From Chinchilla lanigera (lineage: Eukaryota; Chordata; Mammalia; Rodentia; Chinchillidae), in assembly GCF_000276665.1 (NCBI RefSeq), contig NW_004955435.1:4114199-4178198 (forward strand): 64,000 nt of DNA, in the 5' to 3' direction. Below the pieces are notes generated by a model. That model was not told the DNA's origin. It saw only the letters and a list, made by a program, of their open reading frames with translations, and did not search any database. The position numbers and the translations under genes were made by a program. This document shows, one piece after another, positions 34,873 through 47,512 of this stretch; the stretch's first letter is position 1, and the number at the start of each line of letters is the position of its first letter.

Positions 34873-35110
34873 AACCACAGTTATTTAATTTAATTTTAAA
34901 AATTAATATGATATTTAGGAAATTCTCAAATATTTGGCAAATTACTCATTTTACCCCTAAGTGACTGGTGGAACAAAGAAGAAATCATAATAGAAATTGA
35001 AATGTTTCTTATGAAATGTTAATAAAAATATAATATGCCAGAACTAGCAGAACAAAGAAAGCATACTAAAAATAGCAATGGCTTCATATTAAAAATAGCA
35101 ATAGCAATTG
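34873..35110 (+). mobile_element. Ancient L1 ORF2 segment (right of insertion)
   Basis: Continues the old ORF2 broken at 29,533: TGGAACAAAGAAGAAATCATAATAG, then TATAATATGCCAGAACTAGC match the linker between endonuclease and reverse transcriptase. Together with the left half it restores one old L1 once the younger L1 and one TSD copy are removed. Confidence 0.75.
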
Positions 35111-37380
35111 TAAAGACAAACTGTAATTTGGTCTACATTTTAATAATCCTACATTTTTAGAAATGGCTCTGGTGAGGATTATTCTTGTCAACATACTGCA
35201 AACACTGTACTAGGCTGTTCATTATTTGGACTAGGATATTTGTTCAGTAGTTAACATTACTTCTATTATCTATTCCAATATTTTGTTTCAGATCACTGAC
35301 TTTGGACTTTTATTTTTAAATATGGATATTTTAAATTATAAGTTTTCTTTTAAACCCTACTTTCTTCATTCTGCTATTTTTTAGAGGTACAGATTCATTG
35401 CTGGTACAGATTCACTGAGTGGTACTCACAAAATTGGTTCATACTTCATTTGCCTGTTATGTTTCAAGATTCGAAATAAAAAAAAAATATTTCTCCTTAT
35501 TTATAATTAGGATCATTAAAGTTACCATCAAAGTATTTCCAGGGTCAGGGATTCTTGTGCCTAAAACTGCCAACCACTGTTCTTTTTAGCATTACACTGC
35601 ATTAAAATGATTTATACTGTTCCATTGGTTCTCATATTTGTTGTGTACTGTTGGGATGTTCATATGAATGAGAGAACTTCAGCATTCTCAACATGAAGTA
35701 GTAGATCGATATTTCATTATGGCAATTGCTTTCTAGGTACTAAAATGCCATATAATGCTCCTGCTGCCATGTCAACCCTTTTAAAAACAGAGTTATATGG
35801 TTTACAGCTCCCTGGAGTTACCTTTTGGAAAGAAAATGTTTGGCTTTCTGTAGCCAAAAAATTAGTTACATAAAGTCATGGTCCTCCTACTCTCTACCAC
35901 TGGAGGTGCCACTGGCATAACTTAGTATGTATTTCTTGCAGTCTATTGATTTTTCTTTTCCTCTAATGGACATACAGAAAAACTATCATTGGTTTTTGCT
36001 GCCAACTTTTGAGAAGCTTTTAATTACATAAAAGAACATTCATAGAACTGTGGATTATTTTGTGTTCCCCAGCAGACTAAAAAGTTCCATTGTTATTTGA
36101 CAAAACTCCGTAGTATTACTGACTGATGTAGCTAACTACAAGGTGCTTCGGAACTTAGCATGTAACAATAATTTGCTAAATAAAAGATGATGACTGGCAT
36201 TCCTTTCATAAAACTCCTTTTTATAATCTTGAGTAGCCACACATAAGAAAAGACCACTTAAAGAAGCATTCATCACTAGAATACTTGCTTTGTTTTTCCT
36301 TTTATAAAGTAAAACATACTGTATTTCTAAACGGGAAAACTAAATTCTATTCCCACCCAGATTCACTGTAATTCTTATGGCAATCTTACCAGTGTGTCAC
36401 AATTACATGATCAGAAATAACTGTATTATACACCAAATATGTCAGCTGACAATACCTGTGTTGCTCATCATCAAGGGACTCTATCACTTTGATGATATCT
36501 TCCTCAATTTTACCCAGTAGGCTCAACAGCTAGTGTGTGTAGTGGAAGTTGTCCAAGGGGTGGGTTTGGGTTAAGATGTGTGTCAAATCAAAGTGATTTG
36601 GGTATTAATGATTACTTGCATGAAGTCAGTCTAGCATGAGGAATTTAGAGGGAGAAGTAATAGTTTTTTACCTTAACACAATAGCTCTTTTCAAACTACA
36701 ATGGAATTTTATATTTACCTAGAATTCGTAAAGTAAGTGACAGCATCCTAAAATAGGATCATGCCTAACTTCATTACAATTGTCCAGGTTTTTCTACTGG
36801 ATAAACCACAATTGTATCCTGTTTTGTAATGTTACTTTTCTGTGAAAAAAATTCTATTTGTGTATTTCTAATAATTATAAGGGATTTTGTGTTTTATTGC
36901 ATTCTATTTATAATACATCTTTACTTACACTTTCATGGTTTCTGAATTGATTGCTGTTTTAGTTTCTATGGTAACTCTGCCAGTTGCCTATCTATAAATA
37001 GATATTTTATAATAGCATGCTTGTGAAAGTTCAAATTTTAAGCACCCTTCTGCAATAAGGAGGAGAATTGCTAGAAAAATAACATACGAATCAACATTTA
37101 AGGAAAGAGATACCTGTCAAGATGTAAAAATAGAAGAATGAAATTTAAAACTCATGTAGCCTCATGCAGCAAGCATATATTGAAAAGTTCGGTATTTAAA
37201 AACAAAAATTTACAATTAGCATGTATTTAAATTTAGTGTCCAGTGAAAAACTCTCTTATCTTTTTAAGCAACATTTATTAACTACATATAGACCCTATAG
37301 ATTGTGTTCCTTTGTTGAAATCTTGAACTCTTCCACCTTATTTAACAGAAACGCTTATGTGTGGGTTTCACACCTGGATA
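35111..37380. other. Unassigned, mostly A/T-rich sequence
   Basis: No repeat or gene recognised over 2.2 kb, unusual for this repeat-rich window. The part at 36,360-36,660 shows dense short motifs typical of enhancers (ATCAAAG, TTAATGATTA, TTGCATGA) and is reported as a finding. No open frame above 73 codons. Confidence 0.45.
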
Positions 37381-37384
37381 AGAG

Positions 37385-38340
37385 ACAGAGAATACATTAT
37401 CTCCAATCTGTCTTTTTGTCTTTAACTTTCTTTTTCTTATGATTTCATTTGCCATGAAGGTACTGCAATTCATAAAGTCAAATGTCTCAGTCTTTGTGGT
37501 TTCAAAGTCTGGGTCTCACTTAAGAAGTCTTTCCTACTACAAGATTTTACAGACATTTTCCCATGTCTCTTTTTATTCATAAGTAGTCTTTAAAATATAG
37601 ATTTAATCAATCTTGAATTTATTTGTGTGCTTGTTCTCAGATACTTTATACAGAATGTTAGTGGCATTATCAGCACATATCTTTTCCACACTAGGTTTAG
37701 GGACTCTATCATGTATTAAAATTTAAATGTATAAGATTTCTTTTTGGACACTTGATTATGACCTATTCATTCACTTTTCTATTCCCACACTGACACCAGT
37801 CAATGAGGGTGCTTAAATGTCGAGTCATATATTTTCAGTGTGTGTTAGCGTTCTGTTTGTTCAGCCTTCTACGAACACTAGAACCAGCTTAAAAGTTCCA
37901 TAAATTCCCCATTACTATTTGCATTTAGTTTATAATGTAGCTAACAATTTATTTCTATATAATGTTTATTTTCTCATGGAACATGGATATTTTTCCATAG
38001 TCTATTCAGTCTTATATTTGGTAGTAAAGTTGTGACATTTTATTTCTTTCTCAGAAAAAATATTGTCTAGAATTGAGTAGGTATTTTTTTCTTCTTTACT
38101 ATTGTGCCTGGGATATTATTTCCAGTAATCTTTTCTAATTATTTATTGCTATTTATGCTACTATTCCTGGCATGTTTATTTTTATTTCTGTGTTGTTATC
38201 TAACTGCACTCTCTTGCTAGTTTAATTGGTCTTTCATTTTCTTTATATATTTAAAACATACTAAGATGTTTTCATTTGCTGATCATATGTCTTATAAAAC
38301 ATTTTTATAGTTTATCAAGTATTTGTCACATTTTTAAAAA
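37385..38340 (-). mobile_element. Ancient L1M ORF2 fragment, antisense
   Basis: Minus-strand ORF2 from the C-terminal third toward the reverse transcriptase. Recognisable blocks on the plus strand are AGTCTTTCCTACTACAAG, CTTGAATTTATTTGTGTGC, CTTTTCCACACTAGG, GACCTATTCATTCACTTTTC and CCTGGGATATTATTTCC. Very diverged, with small deletions. Confidence 0.75.
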
Positions 38341-40824
38341 AGATCTAGGCAAACAACAAAATCTTGGAGGAAAGCAAGATTAGATATACATGAATGTATA
38401 TAGGTCTATGTATACATCTGCCTCAATTAATATATGAGTATTCAGAGTGCTGATGATAACTCTACAGAATAAGTAATATATTATCACTCTTTTCACAATA
38501 AAGTGAATAAATTCAAAAATTTCCTAGATTTTATATAGTATTACAAATGTTCACATGATATAATAACCAATGATTTATAAGCTCCTTATAGTCTGTGAAT
38601 TTTCATTTATCTTTGGATCCTCAGACCCACCCAGTGAGTTTCTTCAGTGTTGGGTAAATCAATCAATCTTTACTATCTTAACCACTTTTTACTAACAAAG
38701 AAAGACTGGAGTTTGATTAAAACCTATAAAATTTTACTTTGCTTTGCAATCATTATATTTTATATCACATAAGGTCTTATTGAATGCTTTTCATATGTGA
38801 TAGTACATTTAGCTGAAGAAGGTTTCTTTCCACTTCAATCAGCATTAAGTGTACTTGTGTCTCACCCATAAAAGAACACAGAAAGGTGAAAAACACCTCT
38901 GCTAAAAATGTCTAATATTCTAGAAAAAACTTTTGAATCAAAAGCACTCATATCATCTGAATATTGGTGAAACTTATCTTTTCTTTTGCAAATTGATTAC
39001 AGCCATCATTAGCATTATACTTTTTGGGTAGATTCATGACATAACTTAATAAGTTATAATATTTGTGTCCTTTTAATACAAGAGATACAAATTATATATG
39101 CTTCGCAGTGTGTTAGCATACAAAAGTATAAGTTATACCTAACAGTTTAGGTTTACATTAACCACTGTTTTTGAAATTTCTTCAGAACAACTGTAATAAC
39201 ATAAAACATATGCAACAGGCTAACTTGATTGTATTCACTCAGTCTAATGTTCCATGGGTGGGTGCATTTTTGCATTTATTTCAGGGGATACTCTGTAATG
39301 AAATACATCAGACCTTGAGTGCCTGTTAGACATTTAAGCTGCTTTGTATGGAAAAGCATGAGTTGACCTTATCAGATACATAATAGCTGAAGTAATTGTA
39401 TCTTGTACTAATCAAAATGTCTTCCATCAGAACAAAAATGAATCAATTAAATTACATTATGAAGTTATTATTCTGATATTTGTCAGCTACTGATTATACA
39501 TTTCTGTTACTAAACAAACTCATTCATTTCTGTGGAGCTGTATTTGTTATGCTTCAATAAACAAAGCTTTGTGAAATATTTAATAGCTAAAAGTATTAGA
39601 AAGAAAAAGTTGTATTAAAACTCAAATATCAGCAATGTCTTTTATTTCTTGATCTGTTCAGACACAGGGTAAGTACATAGAGTGTAAATTATTTCCACCA
39701 ACATCCATGCACAAGTTATTTCATTTGAATAGACTGTCAGAAAAATGACTAAAAGAATGAGTTGTGAGAGAGAAAAAAAACTCTTAATTCTATCTCTAAG
39801 GAAAGGGCTAGTTCTAGAAACTAGACATCATAAGCCATGTCTCTATCTTAAATTAGCTTTCACTATGTTGTCTTTGATGCCATATTGGCAATGTCGTGAA
39901 GTTCTAGATAAAAATCCTCCATTTGCTTTCTCTCTAATTCATTTTCTGATTGTCTGTGCCCTGTCATAGCCTTTGCATGCAGCAACCTCTCTGTCACCCT
40001 GTGGATTGTTTATACTCCTTTTAGATGCAGCAATACTCTCCTTTGTATATGGTCCAATATTTTGTCTCTATGAGTTTTAAAATACAGAAATATTAAACTT
40101 TGCACTCTTTGGTACAAAAGTATATTGTGAGTCATGGTAGCTTTCTTCAGAAATATATGCAATGTGATGTTCTAATCTAATGTTAAACAATTTGCTTCCT
40201 GTAGACTTAGAGGTATTGCACAGCATCCAGTATTTTTAACAGGTTTTGCATGCCTGAATCTATCTGCATGGCTCCAAAGTCCAGGCTTTAGTTCTAAGAT
40301 TTGCATTTGGTCCTATCCCATTCTCAGTTCTCTGACACCACTTTGGAACAATGTCCCTACAGGGTCATTTCATGCATATTGATCCCCAGAATGCATCCCC
40401 AGTACAGAAGGAAGAGGGAGGTACAGAGGAGAGACAAGGCTAGCCTCTTTCCTGTGGTCTGATATGTAATGTGCTAGTGTGTCTTCCTGCTGTGTGTTAT
40501 TTATCCCTATAATACCATACTGTCTCACTCACCAGTCTTTGCTAAGAGCCTCTGATTGAATCCCTCTTTCAGGGTCTCCTCAGTCTTCTCTAGAAGAGAG
40601 CCTTCTAATTCTGATGAAGAGCCTTAGAGTACACTTCTGCCAACATGTGAATTCAGCTAGCTTTGCTAAGCTAATCTTTCACATTCCAAATCCCTCTCCC
40701 ACCAAAATACTGAGTTTATTAAATAGTACATCTTGGGTTTTACATTTTACTCCCAAGCCTATGTATTACTTTTATCTCTGGTGTGTTCTCCCACTCTCAG
40801 CTCCCAAATTTCTTCTAACCTAAG
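38341..40824. other. Unassigned A/T-rich sequence
   Basis: No gene or repeat family recognised. The two frames at 39,745-39,969 and 40,614-40,823 (74 and 69 codons) show no known domain. Confidence 0.45.
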
Positions 40825-40925
40825 ATCAATAAGAATTTACTAAGTGATGACCACGCACACAGGTTGTGTTGGACACAGAAAAGTACAAGCCCTGGCCCCT
40901 GTCCCAGGAAGTCAACTTTTCAAAA
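40825..40925 (+). mobile_element. Ancient L2 fragment
   Basis: AATTTACTAAGTGATGACCACGC followed by TTGGACACAGAAAAGTACAAG and CCCTGTCCCAGGAAGTCAA follows the L2 3' region in sense (position of the 'tgtgccaggcactg' and 'ccctgccctcaaggagct' blocks). Confidence 0.55.
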
Positions 40926-41869
40926 CTTGTGTTGCTTTCAGTGCATTCTGCTGTCCAAAGTATGTTTGCAGGATCAGAATAACAGAAAAGGAGATGGAGT
41001 GATGTGGCCTGATCATTTGTACTCATTTTTAAAGTATCATGATCCTCATGTGGTATGGAGAACACAAGTTAGAAACTCATGAACTATTCACAAACATAGG
41101 TAGGTTTTTGGGTGAACTTTCTTCAGATTGTATAAAAATAGAGCTTAAGTGGAAACTTTGGCTATAACCTCTTCATCTAAAACTGCTTCAACTTTTGGGT
41201 GGCTACTATTTAATCTGGGTCTGTAGATCATGTAAGCCTCTGAGAGCACTGAAATGAATTATTTATAAGACAAAAACCAAAAGGAGTTCTAGTAATAATT
41301 GATAAATACTACAGGAGATTTTAGAAATCTTTGTTGCCTAAAAATGAGCTACAATCCAAAGAAAATATGGAAAGTTTTCTGCATAAAAGGTTCCCAAACA
41401 GGAAATAAAATAAGGCAAATGCATTTCTAACCTGTGGCAGATAGGAGATGAGAAACAATCTCATATTATTGTGCAGCAATAAAGTTAAACAGTATATTTA
41501 GAGCTGACCAAAAATTAGCTAGTTAATATTCTCTCTCTCAGTTTCCCTCATTATTGTATTGTTTATGGTCCCCAAGTGGTCTAAAATATGGCTTTGCAGT
41601 TTCTTTTCTGGGTACCTGGCAATTTTTTGCACTAAAATAGAATAACGAGGGAAGTAGATGAATGATAATGTATCTGGCCCACCCCTACCTTCATTAGTTA
41701 CCTCGACTCTTCTAAGTGGCTCTCACCCTTCTTTGCCAAGTTTACACAGCAGTCCCTGGAAACACTGAGATCACTGGTCACCTTCCTCCTTTTCACAAGA
41801 GTTGTGAGAAAAGTAAGTTAGAGTGTTAGCCAGCTGCCTGGCCGTGGACAGGTGACTTTATCTTTACAA
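40926..41869. other. Unassigned sequence
   Basis: No gene or repeat recognised on either strand. Confidence 0.45.
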
Positions 41870-42260
41870 GACAATAAAATTAAAAATGAACAAAATAAAT
41901 TTAGCAGAGGTTGAATGATAAATAAACAGAATAATAATTCCAAAGCTGAAGAAAGACAATGCATGAAGTGAAAAATACAATGAGAAGTATCAAAAACAGA
42001 ACTGACCCAGCAGAAGAAAAACATCTACAAACTCAAAGAGAGGCGATTTGAAAACATACAATCAGGAAAGAACAAAAGAAGAAAAAGAAACAGAAATCTT
42101 ACTGGATTTAGGAGACAGAATCAAGGGAATTGTATTTTAATTACAGGAGATTAAGAAGAGAGAGACAGATAAAGGAACATAAAACCTATGTCAAAAAATA
42201 GTAGCTGAAAACTTTCTAAACCTGGGGAGAGGTGTAACTATCCAATATGGCCAGTGTCAC
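41870..42260 (+). mobile_element. Ancient L1/HAL1-like ORF1 fragment
   Basis: Purine-rich sense sequence with ORF1-like order: CTCAAAGAGAGGCGATTTG, AAACATACAATCAGGAAAG, GACAGAATCAAGGGAATTG and AGCTGAAAACTTTCTAAACC. All frames have stops. The ORF1-only HAL1 group is the most likely source. Confidence 0.6.
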
Positions 42261-42289
42261 TTTCCTGACCCTAAGACAGAGCACTGGAC

Positions 42290-42535
42290 ACCCATAATTT
42301 AAGGGAGAAATTTACCCGGTTTGTGGTTCCAGGGTGCTCGATTCATAGACTGCTGGACACAAGGCACAAAGAGCGTGGGGGAAGACAAGGCAGAGAAAAG
42401 CTGTTCACCCCATTCTAGCCAGGAAGCCCAGAGGTCAAGGAGGAAGTAGAGAGAAGAATGCATCGCTTCAAGCCACGCCCTAGTGACCCACCTCCTCAGA
42501 ACGGGTCCTACCTCTGAGCAGTACATTGTAGATCT
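42290..42535 (-). mobile_element. MaLR-like LTR fragment, antisense
   Basis: GAAATTTACCCGGTTTGTGG, then CCATTCTAGCCAGGAAGCC, a CACGCCCTAGTGACCCACC block and CCTACCTCTGAGCAGTAC resemble part of a rodent MaLR LTR read backwards. Ends are not visible. Confidence 0.4.
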
Positions 42536-42599
42536 AAGCTGTAACGGTCTACGATCTCCATTGCAGATCTAAGACCAGACAGGGGCATATTTTCATAAA

Positions 42600-42945
42600 T
42601 CAAATCATCAAAAGAAAAAACACAGAGATGATCTTGTTCTTATCCTTCACCATGATCAAATGGTGTTTAACTCTATAATGAAAGGACAGGTCAGCACACA
42701 AATCAAAAAATAAGAAGCTCCACCTTAATGGAATGAATGGGAAAAGCCAAACGATAATTTCAGTAGAAGCAGAAAAGGCATTTGAGAAAATCCAACATCT
42801 TGTCAGGATAGAAACTCTCAGTAAATTAGGTATAGAAGGAATACACCTCAACACAGCAAAGGCCATAAATTATATACCAATAACATCAAACTCAACAATG
42901 AAAAGTTGAGTTTTTCCTCTAAGATCAGGAACAAGAAAAGGGTCT
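42600..42945 (+). mobile_element. Old L1 ORF2 reverse-transcriptase fragment
   Basis: Sense ORF2 with TISVEAEKAFEKIQHL (first catalytic region with Asp replaced by Glu), KLGIEGIHLNTAKAI and a closing RSGTRKGS (usual RQGxRQG). One frame is readable over about 90 codons with a stop at TGA/TAG near 42,907. The overlapping minus-strand frame of 88 codons is the wrong strand. Confidence 0.75.
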
Positions 42946-42979
42946 AATGTGCTTTCTAAAACCACATAACATGTAGTGC

Positions 42980-43460
42980 TCTCTTTTTAAGGATTTGGGT
43001 TTTGATAGAACGTGTTCATAGTACAAAATGATGGCATTCCTTGTGGGAAGTTGATGTGGGTACACAATACATCACGATTCTTTTTTCATCCTCTCCCTCC
43101 TCTCCTCTCTCCCCTTCCCTCCGTCTCTTGATCCCCTTCCCACTTGAGAAAGATCTGTCTCCCTACATACATCCTATTATCTCTTTTTTATTTTTCTCTT
43201 TATATAGTTTGGGTTTCTAGTGCATATGGGTCTGATTTACTTCACTTAACATTATGGCCTCAGGGTTTACTAATTTCCCACAAAAGACTCAAGTTTATCC
43301 TTTATGGCTGAGTAATGCTCCATTGTGTAGAAATACCACATTTTCTTTACCCTTTCATCTGTCAATGGACATATAAACCACTTCCAAGATTTAGCTGCTA
43401 TGAATTGTGCTGCTATAAACATGGGTATGCATGTATCACTATACTATAATCTTGACCTAA
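42980..43460 (-). mobile_element. L1 3' end, antisense (3' UTR and ORF2 C-terminus)
   Basis: On the plus strand the polypyrimidine tract (CTCCCTCCTCTCCTCTCTCC) near 43,095 is followed by GCATATGGGTCTGATTTACTTCAC, GGCTGAGTAATGCTCCATTG and GTGCTGCTATAAACATGGG, the minus-strand ORF2 end. Older than the copies at 3.8 and 29.5 kb. It faces the sense reverse-transcriptase piece on its left. Confidence 0.8.
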
Positions 43461-44525
43461 ATACAAATGACTTTGAAAAGAAATCACAATTGAGTGAAAT
43501 AAATCCAAATAATATCGTGTGTCTCTTAGCAGTGAGAAATGAACTAACTGCTTAAGGGCATAACAGTCTTTGTGGTTATTTTATTCAGGCTACTACTTTC
43601 CATAGCTTAATTTTTTAACTATGTTCAAGATTTCTTCTCAAAATATTCTAATTAATATAACCAACACAGAAGAAAGTGAAAGTTTTAAAATATTTTAATT
43701 TTTATGATTTCATGATAGGTATTCTGTTTTTTATATTTACTTTAAGATTTTGAAATCATCAGTAAAACAATTTGAAAGATACTCGTGAAATATATTTTTT
43801 AATTGCTCAAAATGTCAAAATCACATTTTGCTTTGAGGAAACCAAGCAACAGTTAAGAAGAAGAACTGTTCATTTTTAAACTCAACCATAAGAGGTACTA
43901 GAGGTTGTAGTCTATTAACTTATTTTTCTAAGCACAGCTATTTACAAATGCAGAAGTCAGATGGCCATGCTTGCTTTTCCCCTTAAAAGGGATTAATAAA
44001 ATGCATTTACTTCAATCCTAAAATTTCAAAGATGGAAGTCTAGAAAAAAGTAAAACAAAAATAGAAAAGCCAATTTACATGATCATCAACTGTATTACTT
44101 TTTCAGTCTGCTAAAGGCAATTTAGGGTTTACAGAGAAAATTCAATAAATGTCAGTTTAACTCCTACTCTATGCCAAGATCCTTTCTTGGAAACACAGTA
44201 TTTAGCTTGCTAATATTAACATGCAGAGTGGCAGGCAATGTAAAGCCAAAAGGAAGCAGAAATTACAGCATTATGGTATTGATACAGGCAGAGACAAATA
44301 GATTATTGTAACTGAACAGAGTCCAGAAACAAGCCTGCGAGGGGTAAATGTGTGCTGCCTGGCAGTAGTATGAAACAATGCAGTGAGAAGATAAAAAAGA
44401 GTCAATACATGGAAAGAGAAAAACTAAATGAATTTCTACAGCATTAGCAGAAAACAAATTTCATGTGAATTAAAGATGTAAGGGTAAAAACCAACAGAAA
44501 CATTTTATAAAAATAAAACAATATA
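43461..44525. other. Unassigned A/T-rich sequence
   Basis: No gene or repeat recognised. Small frames only. Confidence 0.45.
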
Positions 44526-44527
44526 AA

Positions 44528-44703
44528 ACTCACACAGTGGTGCAGGCCTTAGTTTCAGCTATGCAGGCAGCTGAACCAGGAGGGTCTCAAGTTTGAAGAC
44601 AGCCTGAGCAACTTAGAGGGAGCCTATCACAAAATAAAAAATAAACTGACTGAGGAGGATTAGACTTAGTGTCAGAATGCTCCTGGGCTTCACCTCCAGT
44701 ACA
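44528..44703 (+). mobile_element. B1-ID dimeric SINE, old copy
   Basis: The left half is B1-like (ACACAGTGGTGCAGGCCTTAG, GACAGCCTGAGCAACTTAGAG), and the right half after an A-rich linker is a worn ID (TCCTGGGCTTCACCTCCAGTAC). The same left-right order occurs at 46.46 and 54.72 kb. Confidence 0.75.
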
Positions 44704-44835
44704 GGTAGATTAGATCGATGATAGATAGATAGATAGATAGATAGATGATAAATAGATGACAGATAGGGATAGATGATAGATATATAGACAGATGATAGAT
44801 AAATAGATGACAGCGAGATGATAGATGATAGATAA
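44704..44835. repeat. (GATA)n-rich microsatellite
   Basis: About 130 bases of GATA with GACA and GATGATA interruptions, seeded at the tail of the B1-ID dimer. It accounts for the Tyr/Ile/Ser-rich minus-strand frame at 44,690-44,893. Confidence 0.95.
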
Positions 44836-45247
44836 TATACTTGTAACTTTGAGCAGAAAAGACAAAATCACTATATAGAAAGACAGAAGTCATAAAGAAA
44901 AAATTTATATTTTGTTTTAATACACTGAAAATTAAAACTTTAAAAATTAGGATTAAAAACTATAGATTGGGAGACTTTATTGTCCACCTGCAGAATTGAG
45001 AACTGAATACTATTCAGAATACATAAGCTATGGATATGGCAAACATATTTTCAACCTTTATAATGGAAAGATTATTCTCCAAAATAGGTACAGATCCCCT
45101 ACAAACCAAAGAAAAATCATACAGTAAAAAACACTTTAAAGTTTGTCTCTGTGTCTTGCTGGTCTGTGTGGAGGTTCATGCCGTGCCCTGCTGGGAGGAT
45201 GGCACAGTGACACGGACAGGGCGGGAGTGCGCCCCTAGCGGCCCATG
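44836..45247. other. Unassigned sequence
   Basis: No gene or repeat recognised. A 101-codon frame at 45,030-45,335 crosses from here into the adjacent LTR and has no known domain. Confidence 0.4.
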
Positions 45248-45622
45248 TGTTAGTCTATTGGTGCCTTCTTTGATGATCTTGGAGATTGTGGGAGGTAATT
45301 TGATTACTGGGGGCACTGTCTTTGGGAGGAAATAGTGTAGTTCTCGTGGAACCCTAGATAGTTTACAAGAAGGTTGCTATAAAAAGTCAAGACTGCTGTC
45401 TCTCCACTCCTTGGCTTCCTGTGTAACCAGGTGAGCTCTCCCTCTCAAATTCCCGCCACGAGGCTGTCCTCCACGCCGTGGCCCAGCCAGGGGGCTTGAC
45501 AGAGCCAGTGCCATGGTGTTTGGACTTTAAGATTCCAAAACTGTGAGCTAAATAAATCTCCTTGTTTGGAAAATACACAGCCTCAGGTATTTTGTTGTAG
45601 CTATGGGCAATTGACTAATACA
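45248..45622 (+). mobile_element. MaLR LTR, sense, complete termini
   Basis: Starts TGTTAGTCTATTGG and ends TTGACTAATACA, 375 bp. Contains AACTGTGAGCTAAATAAATC with an AATAAA-type signal and GGTATTTTGTTGTAGC near the end. No TSD was found at five bases. Solo LTR. Confidence 0.8.
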
Positions 45623-45689
45623 GAAAGTAAACTGACATTTCCATGTAGAAAACCTTTTATCTGTACTGATAGAAGTTAAAATATGACTC

Positions 45690-46080
45690 TTCGCCAAGAC
45701 AACAGTTGTACCTTCAATATCATCCCTGGAGAAATACCTATGTGTACAAAGCATTTAAAAATTCAATACAACATTGTGTATGATATAAAAAATGAAAGCA
45801 ATTTAAACATCCATCACCAAAAAAAAAAGATGTTCATACAGTGGAGCTATGCAGCTTTTCCATATTTATACATGTGGAAAATCTCTGAGGTGTTCAGTAA
45901 AGTAAAAATGTCAGCTGTAGAACAATATTCATATCATAATCCCATTTATTTTGAAAACTAGCTATATGAAAGAAAATTATATATTCTAATATACATATCT
46001 ACTCCATAAATATACAGGAAAACATTAAACTAAAATGGGTAGAAATATTTAGGAGGTATCTGAGACTAGGAATTAAAAAA
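45690..46080 (+). mobile_element. Ancient L1 3' fragment
   Basis: AAAATGAAAGCAATTTAAAC, CATACAGTGGAGCTATGCAGC and GTAAAAATGTCAGCTGTAGAAC follow the order of an old L1M 3' segment in sense. Strongly diverged; the 92-codon frame at 45,683-45,961 is a remnant. Confidence 0.5.
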
Positions 46081-46111
46081 GAAACTTGTACCTAAATTTA
46101 TAATTTTGTTT

Positions 46112-46201
46112 TGTTTTTTTTTTTTCCAGTACCAGGAACTGAACTCACGACCTTGGGCTTGCCAGGCAGGCGCTGTGCTGCTGAGCTACATCCCCAGCCC
46201 C
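46112..46201 (-). mobile_element. ID SINE, antisense
   Basis: T-rich start at 46,112, then CCAGTACCAGGAACTGAAC (B-box on the minus strand) and GCTGAGCTACATCCCCAGCC (A-box end). Flanks CTAAATTTATAATT and CTAAATATTTATAATT are a slightly worn TSD. Confidence 0.93.
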
Positions 46202-46460
46202 TAAATATTTATAATTAAATATCTTTCCAATATTTCTATAATTAATATATAATCTTATAGAAATTATGTGATTATAAAACAAGAATCTGAAAACTTGTAA
46301 CAACACGAAGTGCTAAGGATCATCCTTGAAATTTCTGTAAAGGTGTAAAATTATTTCTATTGAAATATACCTTTTATTATGTCAGTAATTAGAATTTTAA
46401 TATTAATACTCTTTTAAAAATATTTCAACAGCTAACCTGTTACTTTCCATTTCATTTTTA

Positions 46461-46680
46461 GGTTCGTGTGTTCTGAGTGTTCCTATAATCCCAGCTACCT
46501 GGGAGAGTAAATACAGGAGTTTAAGGCCAGACTGGGCAACTTAGTACAGTTCTATCTTGAAATACAATTAGAAAGAAGCTAGAGGGTAGCTCAGTAGCAC
46601 TCACGTCACACGCATGAGGCCCTGGGTTCAAACCCCAGTATATAAATACATACATAAGTAAGCAAGAAAGAAAATGAGTA
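46461..46680 (+). mobile_element. B1-ID dimeric SINE
   Basis: B1 half (TCCTATAATCCCAGCTACC, AAGGCCAGACTGGGCAAC), A-rich linker with AATACAATTAGAAAG, then ID half (GGTAGCTCAGTAGCAC, CCTGGGTTCAAACCCCAG), ending in a (TACA)n-like tail. Intermediate age. Confidence 0.85.
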
Positions 46681-47133
46681 AAAAACTACCTAATAATTAC
46701 AGTATAAAATTTATATTCTGCAGAAGTCTATCCTGAATCACCACATTCACCACTAAACTAAAGATAGTCTACATGCCAGGATAGAGATAAGCTACACTGG
46801 GTCATGCATTTAAACTCCCATCTATAATACTGTATTAACAAGATGAGGTGACACTTCCAGTAACATAGCTTTCACTCTTCACTGGAAGACGTTAGAGACC
46901 AGGGTGCAGATATATTGTGTGAGCACACGGTGCTTACATGAGCTATTCTATTCATGTGTGCAATCCTTATTTTAAAATTACATTGAAAAACAGAGGCCTA
47001 CATTGTGATTTCCTCCAAGGAATAAAAAAAAATTAGCTTTTGTATGATGTTGTTGCCATGTGCAAAATAGTCTTATATGTATTGCCTGGAAAACCTCTCT
47101 CTGCAAATTACAAACACTTCCCCACATGCCTCC
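46681..47133. other. Unassigned sequence
   Basis: No gene or repeat recognised. Confidence 0.45.
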
Positions 47134-47512
47134 TACTATGGTTTGAATCCTGAATGCCCCCCCCCAAAAGTTCATTGTCCTGGAAGTTTGGTCCCCAGCC
47201 CATGGCACTATTGTTGGGAGGTGGTGGAACCCTTAGGGTGTGGAGCCTAGGGGAAGGAAGTTAGGTCACTGGAACATGTTCTGCAGAGGATATTAGAGAC
47301 CTGGACCCTTCTCTCCTCTATTTCTCCCCAGTAAACAGGAGGCAAGCTGTGAACACGTTTCCACCATCATGCATTGCCTCATCACAGGTCCAAAAGCAAT
47401 TAACAATGACCGTGGACTGCAATTTCTGAAGTCACAAGCCAAAATAACCTTTTTTCTTATTTAAGTTGTCTGAGGTCAGGTATTTGTTACAGTAACAGAA
47501 AACTAACTGCCA
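47134..47512 (+). mobile_element. MaLR LTR, sense
   Basis: TATGGTTTGAATCCTGAATG at the start, GGAAGTTAGGTCACTGGAAC in the middle, TCACAAGCCAAAATAACC, GGTATTTGTTACAGTAACAG and AACTAACTGCCA at the end. A solo copy of the same broad group as the LTR at 17.2 kb. Confidence 0.85.
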
